The notes beneath the pieces are model-generated. The model saw only the letters and a program-made list of their open reading frames with translations, did no database searches and had not been told where the DNA came from. Below are positions 1 through 10,184 of a stretch of DNA of 64,000 nt, piece by piece. This DNA comes from Pseudomonas lutea. Lineage in GTDB: Bacteria > Pseudomonadota > Gammaproteobacteria > Pseudomonadales > Pseudomonadaceae. The stretch covers positions 806,001-870,000 of the forward strand of contig NZ_JRMB01000002.1 of assembly GCF_000759445.1 (NCBI RefSeq), read 5' to 3'. The position numbers and the translations under genes are program-made. Position 1 is the stretch's first letter. The number at the start of each line of letters is the position of its first letter.

Positions 1-1587
1 GCAACGAATGTGCTGGGCAAGCTGGGCTGGAACTACGGCGACACCGACCGCCTTGCTTTCACCTACGAGAAGTACAAGGACGATACCCACACCGACCAGA
101 AAAGCGTCGTGGGCGGGCCTTTCGGCGGTGGTAGAGCCATGGGCATGTACCGAAGCCGCGAGGGCAACGACGTCGTCACCCGCGAACGTTTCGGGCTGGA
201 GAACAGCTTCGTCCTGGACACGCTGTTGGCCGACAACGCCCGGTGGAGCCTGAACTACCAGATCGCCAAGACTGATCAAACTACGCTGGAAAGATATTTA
301 CCCAGCAACCCACGGACCGGTTCGGTTCTGCGTGATGTCTGGCGAACCCGAGACACGCGCTACAAGGAGCGTCAGTGGATCCTCGACGCGCAGCTGGATA
401 AGGCGTTCGACATCGGCGACGCCCAACACTTGCTGACTTACGGAACCACCCTCAAGCAGCAGAAAGTGACGGGCGAGCGCAGCGGCGCCGGCACCTGCGC
501 AGCGGTATCGGGTTCATGCACTGTCATCGGCTCGCCGTCAGCGGCCGATCGCCTGAACAGGACCAACGATTTCCCGAACCCGACCATCACCACCTACGCC
601 CTGTTCGCCCAGGACGAGATCAAATGGGGCGACTGGACATTCATGCCTGGCGCGCGTTACGACTACACCGCCCTCGACCCGCACGCCACGGATGAGTTTC
701 TTCAGCCGTTTAAGTTGACCAGCAAAGACCAATTCGACGACAGCACCAAAAAATGGCATCGCCTGTCGCCCAAACTGGGGCTGACCTATGCCCTTTCCGA
801 TGCCTACACCTGGTACGGCCAGTACGCCGAAGGCTTCCGCACGCCGAGCGCCAAAGCGCTGTATGGCCGGTTTGAGAACACAGCAGCGGGCTATCTCGTG
901 GCGCCCAACCCCGACCTCGAACCGGAGAAGAGCAACAGCTACGAAACCGGCCTGCGCGGGCATTTCGACGAAGGCACGTTTGATCTCGCCGTGTTTTACA
1001 ACAAGTACCGCAATTTCATAAATGAGGACGCGATCATCCCGGCGACGTCTACCTCAATGACGTTCCAGTCCAACAACATCAAGCACGCCACGATCAAGGG
1101 GGTCGAGCTCAAGGGTCGTCTGAACCTGGACAGCTTCGGCGCGCCTGCAGGCCTCTATGCCCGAGGGTCGCTGGCGTACCTGTACGGCCGTAACGACGAC
1201 ACAGGCCAGCCGATCAACAGCATCAATCCACTGACCGGTGTGTTTGGCCTGGGTTATGACCAGGGCAGTTACGGCGGCCTGCTGAACTGGACACTGGTGA
1301 AACGCAAAACGCGGGTGGACAGCAGCAATTACCACGCCCCGGATGGGTCAACCCCGTTCAAGACGCCGGGCTTCGGCCTCGTCGACCTCACCGGCTATTA
1401 CAACGTCACCCAGGACGTCACGGTCAGTGGCGGTCTGTACAACGTTGCGAACAAAAAATACTGGCAGTGGGATGACGTTCGCGGATACGACAGCACCGGC
1501 GAAGCGGGCGCCACTGCCCCTGCCAATCTTGATCGCCTGACGCAGCCAGGCCGCAACTTCGCCGTCAATGTGGTGTGGGCCATCTGA
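1..1587 (+). CDS. TonB-dependent heme/hemoglobin receptor, C-terminal part (5' end outside window)
   Basis: The reading frame is open from base 1, so the plug and first strands lie upstream of the window. The visible 528 residues are beta-barrel: alternating aromatic strands, a GFRTPSAKALY-type segment near residue 280, and an NPDLEPEKS...YETGLRG motif near 300, both typical of hemoglobin/heme/transferrin-type TonB receptors. The barrel would import heme across the outer membrane using TonB energy. A heme oxygenase gene lies 88 bp downstream, which supports heme as the substrate. The last residues are VVWAI rather than a terminal aromatic. The family is sure; the exact ligand is inferred from context. 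Confidence 0.85.
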   Translation, partial: ATNVLGKLGWNYGDTDRLAFTYEKYKDDTHTDQKSVVGGPFGGGRAMGMYRSREGNDVVTRERFGLENSFVLDTLLADNARWSLNYQIAKTDQTTLERYLPSNPRTGSVLRDVWRTRDTRYKERQWILDAQLDKAFDIGDAQHLLTYGTTLKQQKVTGERSGAGTCAAVSGSCTVIGSPSAADRLNRTNDFPNPTITTYALFAQDEIKWGDWTFMPGARYDYTALDPHATDEFLQPFKLTSKDQFDDSTKKWHRLSPKLGLTYALSDAYTWYGQYAEGFRTPSAKALYGRFENTAAGYLVAPNPDLEPEKSNSYETGLRGHFDEGTFDLAVFYNKYRNFINEDAIIPATSTSMTFQSNNIKHATIKGVELKGRLNLDSFGAPAGLYARGSLAYLYGRNDDTGQPINSINPLTGVFGLGYDQGSYGGLLNWTLVKRKTRVDSSNYHAPDGSTPFKTPGFGLVDLTGYYNVTQDVTVSGGLYNVANKKYWQWDDVRGYDSTGEAGATAPANLDRLTQPGRNFAVNVVWAI

Positions 1588-1596
1588 TCGTCCGCG

Positions 1597-1629
1597 GTCG
1601 TCGGAGCGGTTTTTTTACGCTCCGACGAC
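1597..1629. terminator. 12-bp perfect hairpin with a T7 loop between receptor and heme oxygenase genes
   Basis: Bases 1597-1608 are the exact reverse complement of 1618-1629; the loop at 1609-1617 is GTTTTTTTA. The U-run lies in the loop and not after the stem, so it is not a standard intrinsic terminator. It may be an mRNA stability element or a partial attenuator that sets the receptor/heme-oxygenase ratio. Structure is seen; role is inferred. Confidence 0.6.
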
Positions 1630-1675
1630 GCTCGTTCGTCTCGTCCACAAGCGCCCCGTCCACAAGGAAGAACAC

Positions 1676-2275
1676 ATGACCACCGAAGCCATTCGCCGCT
1701 CGCAACGACTCAACCAAATCACCCACGCGCCTCATGAACAACTGGACAAGGCCGTCAGAGCCCACGCGCCGTTTGAAACGCTGGCGAGCTATTGCCGATT
1801 CCTCACCGTTCAGTATCTGTTTCAGGCAGAGCTGAAAATCTTGTATACCCAGCCGTTATTGATCGAGCTGATGACCGACCTCCCCGAGCGCTGTCGCGCC
1901 GAACAGGCGAAAGCGGACCTGCAAGACCTCAAGGCCTCCATTCCCGATCCGGTCACTGGCGGCGTCGATGCACCGAGCCTTGCGGAAGCCCTCGGCTGGC
2001 TGTTCGTTTCGGAAGGCTCGAAGCTGGGTGCAGCATTTCTGATCAAGCGTGCCGTGGCGCTGAACCTGAGCGACACATTCGGGGCGCGGCATCTGGGCGA
2101 ACCCGCAGGAGATCGGGCGGAGGGATGGAAACGTTTTGTCAGGATCATTGACGACCTGCCGCTGACCCCCGAACAGGAACATGAAATCGACCGGGGCGCG
2201 GTGGCGGCCTTCGAGCGTTTCAACGCGCTGCTGCAGCACGTCTATGCTCCGACCGCTGAAACCGAACCCGCCTGA
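1676..2275 (+). CDS. hemO: Biliverdin-producing heme oxygenase
   Basis: A 199-residue protein of the bacterial HemO/PigA family, which cleaves heme to biliverdin, CO and ferrous iron in the cytoplasm. The N-terminal helix carries THAPHEQLD, the expected area of the proximal heme histidine; the EALGWLFVSEGSKLGAAF segment near residues 103-120 matches the glycine-containing distal helix. The length equals that of known Pseudomonas HemO proteins. The ATG at 1676 follows AAGGAAGA at a good distance. The receptor gene upstream makes a heme uptake and degradation pair; any Fur control would lie upstream of the window. Confidence 0.9.
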   Translation: MTTEAIRRSQRLNQITHAPHEQLDKAVRAHAPFETLASYCRFLTVQYLFQAELKILYTQPLLIELMTDLPERCRAEQAKADLQDLKASIPDPVTGGVDAPSLAEALGWLFVSEGSKLGAAFLIKRAVALNLSDTFGARHLGEPAGDRAEGWKRFVRIIDDLPLTPEQEHEIDRGAVAAFERFNALLQHVYAPTAETEPA

Positions 2276-2368
2276 CACCGGGCCTTTTGCGTTCGGCACT
2301 GATAAGCTGAGCGCCTTTGCGGGACCTCAAAGCCCCGCAACACCTGCTTACTCTGCATTACCGAGACC

Positions 2369-2779
2369 ATGACCAGTATTCCACCCGGCAGCAAACTGTC
2401 CCGCATCCTGTTTGGCATCCTCGCTTACGTCAGCCTGACGATCGGCATCGTCGCGATTTTCATCCCGGGCCTGCCCACCACCGAGTTCATTCTGCTCGCG
2501 GCATGGGCAGCCACTCGAAGCTCGCCGCGCTTGAGCGCCTGGCTTGAAAACCATCGTGTGTTCGGCCCGATGCTGAGTAATTGGCGCAACGGCAAAATGA
2601 TCGCCCGCAAGGCCAAGATCAGCGCGACGGTGACGATGCTGCTCTGCGCGGTCATGATGCTGGTGCTGCTAAAACACAACTGGTGGATCTACTTCGCGGT
2701 GGCCGGCATGGTGCTGGTCAACGTGTGGATATGGTCGCGGCCGGAACCATCGCGGCTCCAGCCGGAAAGTAAAGTGTAG
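2369..2779 (+). CDS. YbaN family (DUF454) inner-membrane protein
   Basis: A 136-residue protein with an N-terminal membrane hairpin (about residues 12-45, including the FIPGLPTTEFILLAA segment that marks DUF454/YbaN) and two further membrane spans near 88-125. The function of the family is not established. It starts 93 bp after the heme oxygenase stop on the same strand, so it may belong to the heme operon. The short C-terminal tail is charged. The family call is firm; a link with heme is only suggested by position. Confidence 0.85.
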   Translation: MTSIPPGSKLSRILFGILAYVSLTIGIVAIFIPGLPTTEFILLAAWAATRSSPRLSAWLENHRVFGPMLSNWRNGKMIARKAKISATVTMLLCAVMMLVLLKHNWWIYFAVAGMVLVNVWIWSRPEPSRLQPESKV

Positions 2780-2864
2780 AACCGGCTTCAGCCGGGAATA
2801 GGCAGGTTGAACACACTCAGTTCCGGGGCTTGAGTCTGACACCTTCCCCGGCTAAAGCCGGTCC
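2779..2864. repeat. Inverted GCCGG(C)TT(C/A)AGCCGG repeat pair
   Basis: GAACCGGCTTCAGCCGGG at 2779-2796 and CCCCGGCTAAAGCCGGTCCC at 2845-2864 are two small palindromic units in opposite orientation about 50 bp apart. This layout is typical of Pseudomonas intergenic palindromic repeats. It lies between the YbaN and DUF5064 genes and could also act as a transcript 3' end. No protein is coded here. Confidence 0.6.
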
Positions 2865-2948
2865 CACAAACCTCGCGCCGCAGGTGAACCCGTGGAAGGC
2901 ATGGGGGTCTGTCCTCATACTGCCCACCGCTTTCACGGAGCCACTGCC

Positions 2949-3299
2949 ATGTTCGAGCCAGGTCATCTGCATATCACCCGCGCGGCCCTGCAACCCGACG
3001 AGGTCGGCTACGATCTTCACATTCGCTATCAGGTCAGCCAGAAAGACTCAGGTCCGGGCATGCAGTTCACCCTTGAAGGCGACGTCAACGGCCAGGCGGT
3101 CAGTGAGACCTTTGACCTGCCCAAGGACAAGGCCTACAACTTCGCCAGCGAGGCGTCTCGCCGCCTCGAAAAGCATGGCCTGCCAAAAACCACCGACCTG
3201 CACGCGATGCACGGCGAGTACGATCAGATGTTCGAGGACATCCGCCACAAGCTCGGCATGAAATCCGGTGATCCGGTCAAACCAGAGCATCTGCAGTAA
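2949..3299 (+). CDS. DUF5064 family protein
   Basis: A 116-residue soluble protein beginning MFEPGHLHITR, matching the Pseudomonas DUF5064 family, which has no known function. The ATG at 2949 was chosen because family members start at this methionine; an in-frame ATG 57 bp upstream adds only poorly conserved sequence. There is no signal peptide or membrane segment; the protein alternates beta strands with charged helices. It stands alone between a repeat pair and the gcsR promoter region. Confidence 0.8.
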   Translation: MFEPGHLHITRAALQPDEVGYDLHIRYQVSQKDSGPGMQFTLEGDVNGQAVSETFDLPKDKAYNFASEASRRLEKHGLPKTTDLHAMHGEYDQMFEDIRHKLGMKSGDPVKPEHLQ

Positions 3300-3395
3300 T
3301 CTGCCCCGGCTGGCAAAGTGACGGTGGGGCCGCGATTGGTACGGGGATTACTGGCATAATCGCTGCCCTCATTCCCGCGAATCCTTTCCCTGCTC

Positions 3396-4904
3396 ATGCG
3401 TATTCACGTCACGTTCATTGACCGCGTCGGCATCACTCAAGAAGTGCTGGCCATCCTCGGCGCGCGCAACCTGAACCTCGACGCCGTGGAAATGGTGCCG
3501 CCCAATGTATACATCGACGCCCCGACGTTGAGCCATGAGGTGCTCGAAGAACTCAAGGATCGGCTGTTTAGGGTGCGCGGTGTCGAAGCCATTACCGTGG
3601 TCGATATTCTGCCCGGACAGCGCCGACATCTGCAGCTCGACGCCCTGCTCGCAGCGATGACCGACCCGGTGCTCGCGCTGGACAGTGCCGGCCACGTGCT
3701 GCTGGCCAACCCCGCACTGGTCGCACTGTGTGGCCGCGAACCGACGGGCGAGCCAGTCGGTGAGCTATTTTCTGATACGGGCCTGCAGTCGGCGCTGCTG
3801 GAAAACGGCTTTCGTCTGCCCTTGCGTGAGGTCACGCTCAATGGCGAGGCCCTGCTGCTGGACGCGACCCCCATCACTGACGCGGGCGCGTTGCTCACCC
3901 TCTATCTGCCCAGCCGAATCGGCGAACGCCTGTCGGCGCTGCATCATGATCACGCTGAAGGCTTTGATGCACTGCTGGGCGATTCGGCGCCCATCCGAAC
4001 CCTCAAGGCACGTGCACAGCGGGTCGCAGCATTGGATGCGCCGCTTTTGATCCAGGGTGAAACCGGCACCGGTAAAGAGCTGGTTGCACGCGCCTGCCAT
4101 GCGGTCAGTGCTCGCAACGGAGCGCCTTTTCTTGCGCTGAACTGCGCAGCGCTGCCGGAAAATCTCGCCGAAAGCGAACTTTTTGGCTATGCCCCTGGCG
4201 CATTCACGGGCGCCCAGCGAGGCGGCAAGCCGGGCCTGATGGAGCTCGCCAACAAGGGCACGGTGTTTCTCGACGAGATCGGTGAAATGTCGCCCTACCT
4301 TCAGGCAAAGTTGCTGCGCTTCCTCAATGACGGCAGTTTTCGGCGGGTCGGCGGCGACAGGGAAGTGCAGGTCAATGTGCGCATTCTCAGCGCCACGCAC
4401 CGTGACCTGGAGAAGATGGTCGCCGAAGGCACCTTTCGCGAAGACCTGTTTTATCGCCTCAATGTGCTGAACCTGGAAGTGCCTCCTTTACGCGAGCGTG
4501 GCCAGGACATTCTGATGCTGGCGCGCTATTTCATGGAGCAGGCCTGCGCGCAGATCCAGCGCCCCGTCTGCCGCCTGGCACCTGCTACCTACCCTGCGCT
4601 GCTTGGAAATCGCTGGCCGGGCAATGTTCGGCAGCTGCAAAACGTTATCTTCCGCGCTGCAGCGATCAGCGATAGCTCACTGGTGGACATCGGTGACCTC
4701 GACATCGCCGGCACGTCTGTGGCCAAAGGCGTCGAGGGCGAAGTCGAAAGCCTTGAGGCAGCGGTCGAGCAGTTTGAGAAAACGCTGCTTGAGAAGCTGT
4801 ACAGCCAATACCCCTCTACCCGCCAACTGGCGGTGCGGTTGCAGACATCCCACACCGCGATCGCTCATCGCCTGCGCAAATACGGTATTTCCGGCAAAGG
4901 TTAA
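3396..4904 (+). CDS. gcsR: TyrR-like sigma-54-dependent activator of the glycine cleavage operon
   Basis: A 502-residue enhancer-binding protein. Residues 1-75 look like an ACT domain (MRIHVTFIDRVGITQEVLA), residues 78-180 like a PAS domain, and about 190-420 form the AAA+ sigma-54 interaction domain: Walker A GETGTGKE at 221-228, GAFTGA at 268-273 and Walker B FLDEIGE. The C-terminus is a TyrR-type helix-turn-helix (TRQLAVRL...IAHRLRKYGI). In P. aeruginosa the equivalent gene upstream of gcvH2-gcvP2 is the glycine-responsive GcsR. The gcv operon follows on the same strand, with GcsR-like sites and a sigma-54 promoter between them, so the assignment is strong. Confidence 0.9.
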   Translation: MRIHVTFIDRVGITQEVLAILGARNLNLDAVEMVPPNVYIDAPTLSHEVLEELKDRLFRVRGVEAITVVDILPGQRRHLQLDALLAAMTDPVLALDSAGHVLLANPALVALCGREPTGEPVGELFSDTGLQSALLENGFRLPLREVTLNGEALLLDATPITDAGALLTLYLPSRIGERLSALHHDHAEGFDALLGDSAPIRTLKARAQRVAALDAPLLIQGETGTGKELVARACHAVSARNGAPFLALNCAALPENLAESELFGYAPGAFTGAQRGGKPGLMELANKGTVFLDEIGEMSPYLQAKLLRFLNDGSFRRVGGDREVQVNVRILSATHRDLEKMVAEGTFREDLFYRLNVLNLEVPPLRERGQDILMLARYFMEQACAQIQRPVCRLAPATYPALLGNRWPGNVRQLQNVIFRAAAISDSSLVDIGDLDIAGTSVAKGVEGEVESLEAAVEQFEKTLLEKLYSQYPSTRQLAVRLQTSHTAIAHRLRKYGISGKG

Positions 4905-4972
4905 GACGTGGGGATCATGGGTGCTGCCCAGGCTTCCCGACATCTCAATCCGCGCGGCAGTCGATGCGAACC

Positions 4973-5060
4973 TGTAGGAGCCGGCTCGCTGGCGAATCGG
5001 TCGTGCCAGATACCTAGGTGATGGCGATCAGAATGCGTTCGCCAGCAAGCCGGCTCCTAC
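4973..5060. repeat. REP inverted pair (BIME)
   Basis: TGTAGGAGCCGGCTCGCTGG at 4973 is mirrored by CCAGCAAGCCGGCTCCTAC ending at 5060, with about 50 bp between. This is the standard Pseudomonas REP doublet. It separates gcsR from the gcvH control region. Confidence 0.85.
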
Positions 5061-5072
5061 GATCAGCGATCA

Positions 5073-5110
5073 GCGGTCAGAGGTCAGAGGTCAGAGGTCA
5101 GAGGTCAGAG
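5073..5110. repeat. Heptanucleotide tandem repeat (GAGGTCA)n
   Basis: One degenerate copy (GCGGTCA, 5073-5079) is followed by four perfect GAGGTCA copies (5080-5107) and a partial GAG. It lies about 35 bp upstream of the first GcsR-like site. Such short arrays change length by slipped-strand mispairing. No reading frame crosses it. Confidence 0.8.
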
Positions 5111-5144
5111 ATTAGCAAACCTCGTTGGCACGATATCGAAACAG

Positions 5145-5162
5145 CGTAACGAAATCATTCCG
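5145..5162 (+). promoter_or_regulatory. Candidate GcsR binding site 1
   Basis: CGTAACG-AAAT-CATTCCG fits the TGTAACG-N4-CGTTCCG operator described for P. aeruginosa GcsR with two mismatches. It lies about 155 bp upstream of the predicted sigma-54 -24 element, a usual enhancer distance. Confidence 0.6.
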
Positions 5163-5225
5163 TAACGGCTAAGCCAGCACGTGCAGGGCCGTAATCTAGC
5201 TAATGGCTTAAACACGCATCTCCCG

Positions 5226-5243
5226 CGTAATGTTTTCGTTCCA
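5226..5243 (+). promoter_or_regulatory. Candidate GcsR binding site 2
   Basis: CGTAATG-TTTT-CGTTCCA matches the GcsR operator consensus TGTAACG-N4-CGTTCCG at 11 of 14 defined bases. It lies about 65 bp upstream of the -24 element. Together with site 1 it could form the enhancer for the gcv operon. Confidence 0.6.
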
Positions 5244-5307
5244 GCGCCTTGCAGGCGGGCAGTCAGCGGGATCGCTGCAGCCCCCTGTTCGCTGGAGCTT
5301 CCCCACC

Positions 5308-5324
5308 TTGGCCGCAAACTTGCT
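5308..5324 (+). promoter_or_regulatory. Sigma-54 promoter of the gcvH-gcvP-sdaA-gcvT operon
   Basis: TTGGCCGCAAACTTGCT has the invariant GG (5310-5311) and GC (5322-5323) dinucleotides separated by exactly 10 bp, and TTGC at -12. Transcription would start near 5335, giving a leader of about 45 nt before gcvH. The divergent GcsR activator family and nearby operators support it. Confidence 0.75.
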
Positions 5325-5381
5325 ATGCACTCCCCCATCACGCTCGGGCATAACGGGCGATTTACCATCTGGGGAGATTTC

Positions 5382-5765
5382 ATGAGCGAGTTGCGTTTTA
5401 CCGAAGACCACGAGTGGCTGCGCGCCGAAACCGACGGCAGCGTCACGGTCGGCATCACCGCATTCGCGCAGGACGCGTTGGGCGATGTGGTTTTCGTGCA
5501 ACTGCCGGAGCTGCAGTCCTACGATAAGGGTGCAGAAGCGGCGACCGTCGAGTCGGTTAAAGCAGCCAGCGGCGTCTACATGCCGCTCGATGGCGAGATC
5601 GTGGAAACCAACCCCGCACTGGATGCCAGCCCTGAACTGGTCAACGAAGACCCGCTGGGCCAAGGCTGGTTCTTCCGTTTTATTCCCTCCAATCCCGATG
5701 CAGTCGGCCAGTTGCTGACTCAAGACGCCTATGATCGTCTGATCAAAGCCAACGCCGAAGCCTGA
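5382..5765 (+). CDS. gcvH: Glycine cleavage system H protein
   Basis: A 127-residue lipoyl carrier protein that shuttles the methylamine group between GcvP, GcvT and the dehydrogenase (Lpd). The lipoyl-lysine motif ESVKAASG places the modified residue at Lys60. The ATG at 5382 follows GGGGAG at 5371-5376; the frame runs further upstream, but that part overlaps the promoter and is not conserved. It is the first gene of the operon and ends 10 bp before gcvP. Expression is expected to be glycine-induced through GcsR and sigma-54. Confidence 0.95.
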   Translation: MSELRFTEDHEWLRAETDGSVTVGITAFAQDALGDVVFVQLPELQSYDKGAEAATVESVKAASGVYMPLDGEIVETNPALDASPELVNEDPLGQGWFFRFIPSNPDAVGQLLTQDAYDRLIKANAEA

Positions 5766-5775
5766 GGAGCGCGCA

Positions 5776-8634
5776 ATGACTGACCGTACCGAATTGAGCA
5801 CCGCCAACGAGTTCATCGCCCGCCACATCGGCCCGCGCGCCGCTGACGAAAAGGCCATGCTGACCACGCTGGGCTTCGACTCCATTGACGCGCTGACCGC
5901 CAGCGTCATTCCTGAATCCATCAAAGGCACCAGCGTGCTAGGCCTGTCCGCCGGCCAGAGCGAGGCCGATGCACTGGCTGATATCAAAGCCATTGCCGCC
6001 AGGAACAAGCTGTTCAAAACCTACATTGGCCAGGGTTACTACAACACCCACACGCCGGCACCGATCCTGCGCAACCTGCTGGAAAATCCGGCGTGGTACA
6101 CCGCTTACACGCCCTATCAGCCAGAGATCTCCCAAGGTCGCCTTGAGTCGCTGCTGAATTTCCAGACGCTGATCAGCGACCTCACCGGCCTGCCGATCGC
6201 CAATGCCTCGCTGCTTGACGAAGCCACTGCCGCCGCTGAAGCGATGACCTTCTGCAAACGCCTGAGCAAGAACAAAAGCAGCCATAAATTCTTTGCCTCC
6301 GCTCACTGCCACCCGCAAACCCTCGACGTGCTGCAAACCCGCGCCGAGCCGCTGGGCATTGAAGTGGTCGTCGCAGACGAGTTGCAACTGGCCGACGTCA
6401 GCGAGTTCTTCGGCGCGCTGCTGCAATACCCTGCCAGTAATGGCGACGTGTTCGATTATCGCGAGCTGGTCGAGCGCTTCCATGCCGCCAATGCCCTGGT
6501 GGCCGTGGCAGCCGACCTGCTGGCCCTGACCCTGCTCACCCCGCCCGGCGAGTTCGGTGCGGACGTCGCGATTGGCAGCGCGCAGCGCTTCGGTGTGCCG
6601 TTGGGTTTCGGCGGCCCGCACGCCGCGTACTTCTCCACCCGCGACGCCTACAAGCGCGACATGCCTGGCCGGCTGGTCGGTGTGTCCATCGACCGCTTCG
6701 GCAAGACCGCCCTGCGTCTGGCCATGCAGACCCGCGAGCAACACATCCGTCGCGAGAAGGCCACCAGCAATATCTGCACCGCGCAGGTTCTGCTCGCCAA
6801 CATCGCCAGCATGTACGCCGTGTACCACGGCCCGCGCGGCCTGACCCGCATCGCCAACCGCGTGCATCATCTGACCGCAATCCTGGCCAAGGGCCTGAGC
6901 CAATTGGGCGTAAACGCGGAGCAGTCGTTCTTCTTCGACAGCATCACCCTGAACACCGGCGCCAGCACGGCTGACCTGCATGCCAAGGCCCGCGCACAGG
7001 AAATCAATTTGCGTGAGGTAGACGGCCAGCGCCTGGGTGTCTCGCTGGACGAGACCACGAAGCAAGCCGACGTCGAAGTGCTGTGGTCCCTCTTCGCTGC
7101 TGAAGGCCAGGCTCTGCCGGACTTCGCCGCGCTGGCAGACAGCGTCGAAGCACGCTTGCCTGCCGAGCTGAAACGCCAATCGCCGATTCTCAGCCACCCG
7201 GTATTCAACCGCTATCACTCCGAAACCGAGCTGATGCGCTACTTGCGTCGCCTGGCGGACAAGGACCTGGCACTGGACCGCACGATGATCCCGCTGGGGT
7301 CGTGCACCATGAAGCTCAACGCCGCCAGTGAAATGATTCCGGTCACCTGGGCAGAATTCGGCAATCTGCATCCGTTTGCCCCTGCAGAGCAAAGTGCGGG
7401 TTATCAGCAGCTGACCGACGAACTGGAGGCCATGCTCTGCGCCGCCACCGGTTACGACGCGATCTCCCTGCAGCCAAACGCCGGCTCCCAGGGCGAATAT
7501 GCGGGTCTGCTGGCGATTCGTGCCTATCACCAGAGCCGTGGCGATGAGCGTCGCGATATCTGCCTGATCCCCTCGTCGGCACACGGTACCAACCCTGCGA
7601 CCGCCAACATGGCAGGCATGCGCGTTGTGGTAACAGCATGTGATGCACGCGGCAACGTCGACATCGAGGATCTGCGCGCCAAGGCCATCGAGCACCGCGA
7701 GCACCTCGCTGCACTGATGATCACCTACCCGTCCACCCACGGCGTGTTCGAAGAAGGTATCCGCGAAATCTGCGGCATCATTCACGACAACGGCGGCCAG
7801 GTGTATATCGACGGCGCCAACATGAATGCCATGGTCGGCCTGTGCGCTCCGGGTAAGTTCGGCGGCGACGTCTCCCACCTCAATCTGCACAAAACCTTTT
7901 GCATCCCCCACGGTGGTGGCGGCCCGGGCGTTGGCCCGATTGGCGTGAAATCCCACCTGGCGCCGTTCATGCCGGGTCACGCACGTATGGAGCGCAGGGA
8001 GGGTGCAGTCTGTGCAGCCCCGTTCGGCAGCGCGAGCATCTTGCCGATCACCTGGATGTACATCCGCATGATGGGCGGCGAAGGTCTCAAGCGCGCTTCG
8101 CAGCTGGCGATTCTCAACGCCAACTACATCTCCCGTCGCCTGGAAGAGCACTACCCCGTGCTTTACACCGGCAGCAACGGCCTGGTCGCGCACGAATGCA
8201 TCCTCGACCTGCGCCCGCTCAAGGAAACCAGTGGCATTAGCGTAGATGACGTCGCCAAACGCCTGATCGACTTCGGCTTCCACGCGCCGACCATGTCCTT
8301 CCCGGTTGCCGGCACGTTGATGATCGAGCCGACCGAGAGCGAATCCAAAGAGGAACTGGACCGCTTCTGTGACGCGATGATCAAGATTCGCGAAGAAATC
8401 CGCGCGGTGGAAAGCGGCGCCCTGGACAAGGACGACAACCCGCTGAAAAACGCACCGCACACCGCCGCTGAACTGGTGGGCGAGTGGAGCCATCCGTACA
8501 GCCGCGAGCAGGCCGTATACCCGGTCGCCTCGTTGATCGAAGGCAAATACTGGCCACCGGTCGGTCGCGTCGACAACGTCTTCGGCGACCGCAACCTGGT
8601 TTGCGCCTGCCCGTCGATCGAAGACTACGCTTAA
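5776..8634 (+). CDS. gcvP: Glycine dehydrogenase (decarboxylating), P protein
   Basis: A 952-residue PLP enzyme that decarboxylates glycine and loads the aminomethyl group on lipoyl-GcvH, releasing CO2. It is the single-chain form with fused N- and C-terminal halves. The PLP lysine lies in NLHKTF (Lys706), followed by the glycine-rich PHGGGGPG loop. Length is normal for the family and no frameshift is seen. The start at 5776 follows GAGGAG. The very long antisense frame opposite it is a codon-bias artefact. Confidence 0.97.
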   Translation: MTDRTELSTANEFIARHIGPRAADEKAMLTTLGFDSIDALTASVIPESIKGTSVLGLSAGQSEADALADIKAIAARNKLFKTYIGQGYYNTHTPAPILRNLLENPAWYTAYTPYQPEISQGRLESLLNFQTLISDLTGLPIANASLLDEATAAAEAMTFCKRLSKNKSSHKFFASAHCHPQTLDVLQTRAEPLGIEVVVADELQLADVSEFFGALLQYPASNGDVFDYRELVERFHAANALVAVAADLLALTLLTPPGEFGADVAIGSAQRFGVPLGFGGPHAAYFSTRDAYKRDMPGRLVGVSIDRFGKTALRLAMQTREQHIRREKATSNICTAQVLLANIASMYAVYHGPRGLTRIANRVHHLTAILAKGLSQLGVNAEQSFFFDSITLNTGASTADLHAKARAQEINLREVDGQRLGVSLDETTKQADVEVLWSLFAAEGQALPDFAALADSVEARLPAELKRQSPILSHPVFNRYHSETELMRYLRRLADKDLALDRTMIPLGSCTMKLNAASEMIPVTWAEFGNLHPFAPAEQSAGYQQLTDELEAMLCAATGYDAISLQPNAGSQGEYAGLLAIRAYHQSRGDERRDICLIPSSAHGTNPATANMAGMRVVVTACDARGNVDIEDLRAKAIEHREHLAALMITYPSTHGVFEEGIREICGIIHDNGGQVYIDGANMNAMVGLCAPGKFGGDVSHLNLHKTFCIPHGGGGPGVGPIGVKSHLAPFMPGHARMERREGAVCAAPFGSASILPITWMYIRMMGGEGLKRASQLAILNANYISRRLEEHYPVLYTGSNGLVAHECILDLRPLKETSGISVDDVAKRLIDFGFHAPTMSFPVAGTLMIEPTESESKEELDRFCDAMIKIREEIRAVESGALDKDDNPLKNAPHTAAELVGEWSHPYSREQAVYPVASLIEGKYWPPVGRVDNVFGDRNLVCACPSIEDYA

Positions 8635-8639
8635 CCCAG

Positions 8640-8708
8640 CCGCGAGCTTCAAGCCGCAAGCTACAAGTGAAAGCCGATCAGCTTTTACTTGCGGCTTGCA
8701 GCTTGCTG
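8640..8708. repeat. Imperfect palindrome rich in AAGC(T/C)GCAAGC words
   Basis: The gcvP-sdaA spacer holds GCTTCAAGCCGCAAGCTACAAG and then the inverted ACTTGCGGCTTGCAGCTTG, with AAGTGAAAGC / GCTTTTACTT as the inner stem around CGATCA. The same word family recurs between algD and alg8, so this is a second dispersed repeat family besides REP. In the mRNA it would form a long hairpin inside the gcv operon. Confidence 0.6.
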
Positions 8709-8740
8709 CTTGTTACGGCTTCACTTCCCGGAACCCCATC

Positions 8741-10117
<1,377 letters not shown>

Positions 10118-10184
10118 TTCAACCCTACAGTCAGAGCGCTCCCTGCCTGCGCGGGGAGCCGGAATCGCTTCCAAGGAATAGCCC

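Noticed and set aside
5121..5146. Second sigma-54-like TTGGCACG near 5125
   Set aside because: The -24 part is perfect, but the position 10 bp downstream reads AA instead of GC.
5190..5207. A third GcsR site upstream of gcvH
   Set aside because: CGTAATC-TAGC-TAATGGC matches only the left half-site; too weak to list.
5938..8652. 904-codon open frame antisense to gcvP
   Set aside because: High-GC third-position bias leaves the antisense frame open; the translation has no recognisable motif and gcvP is intact.
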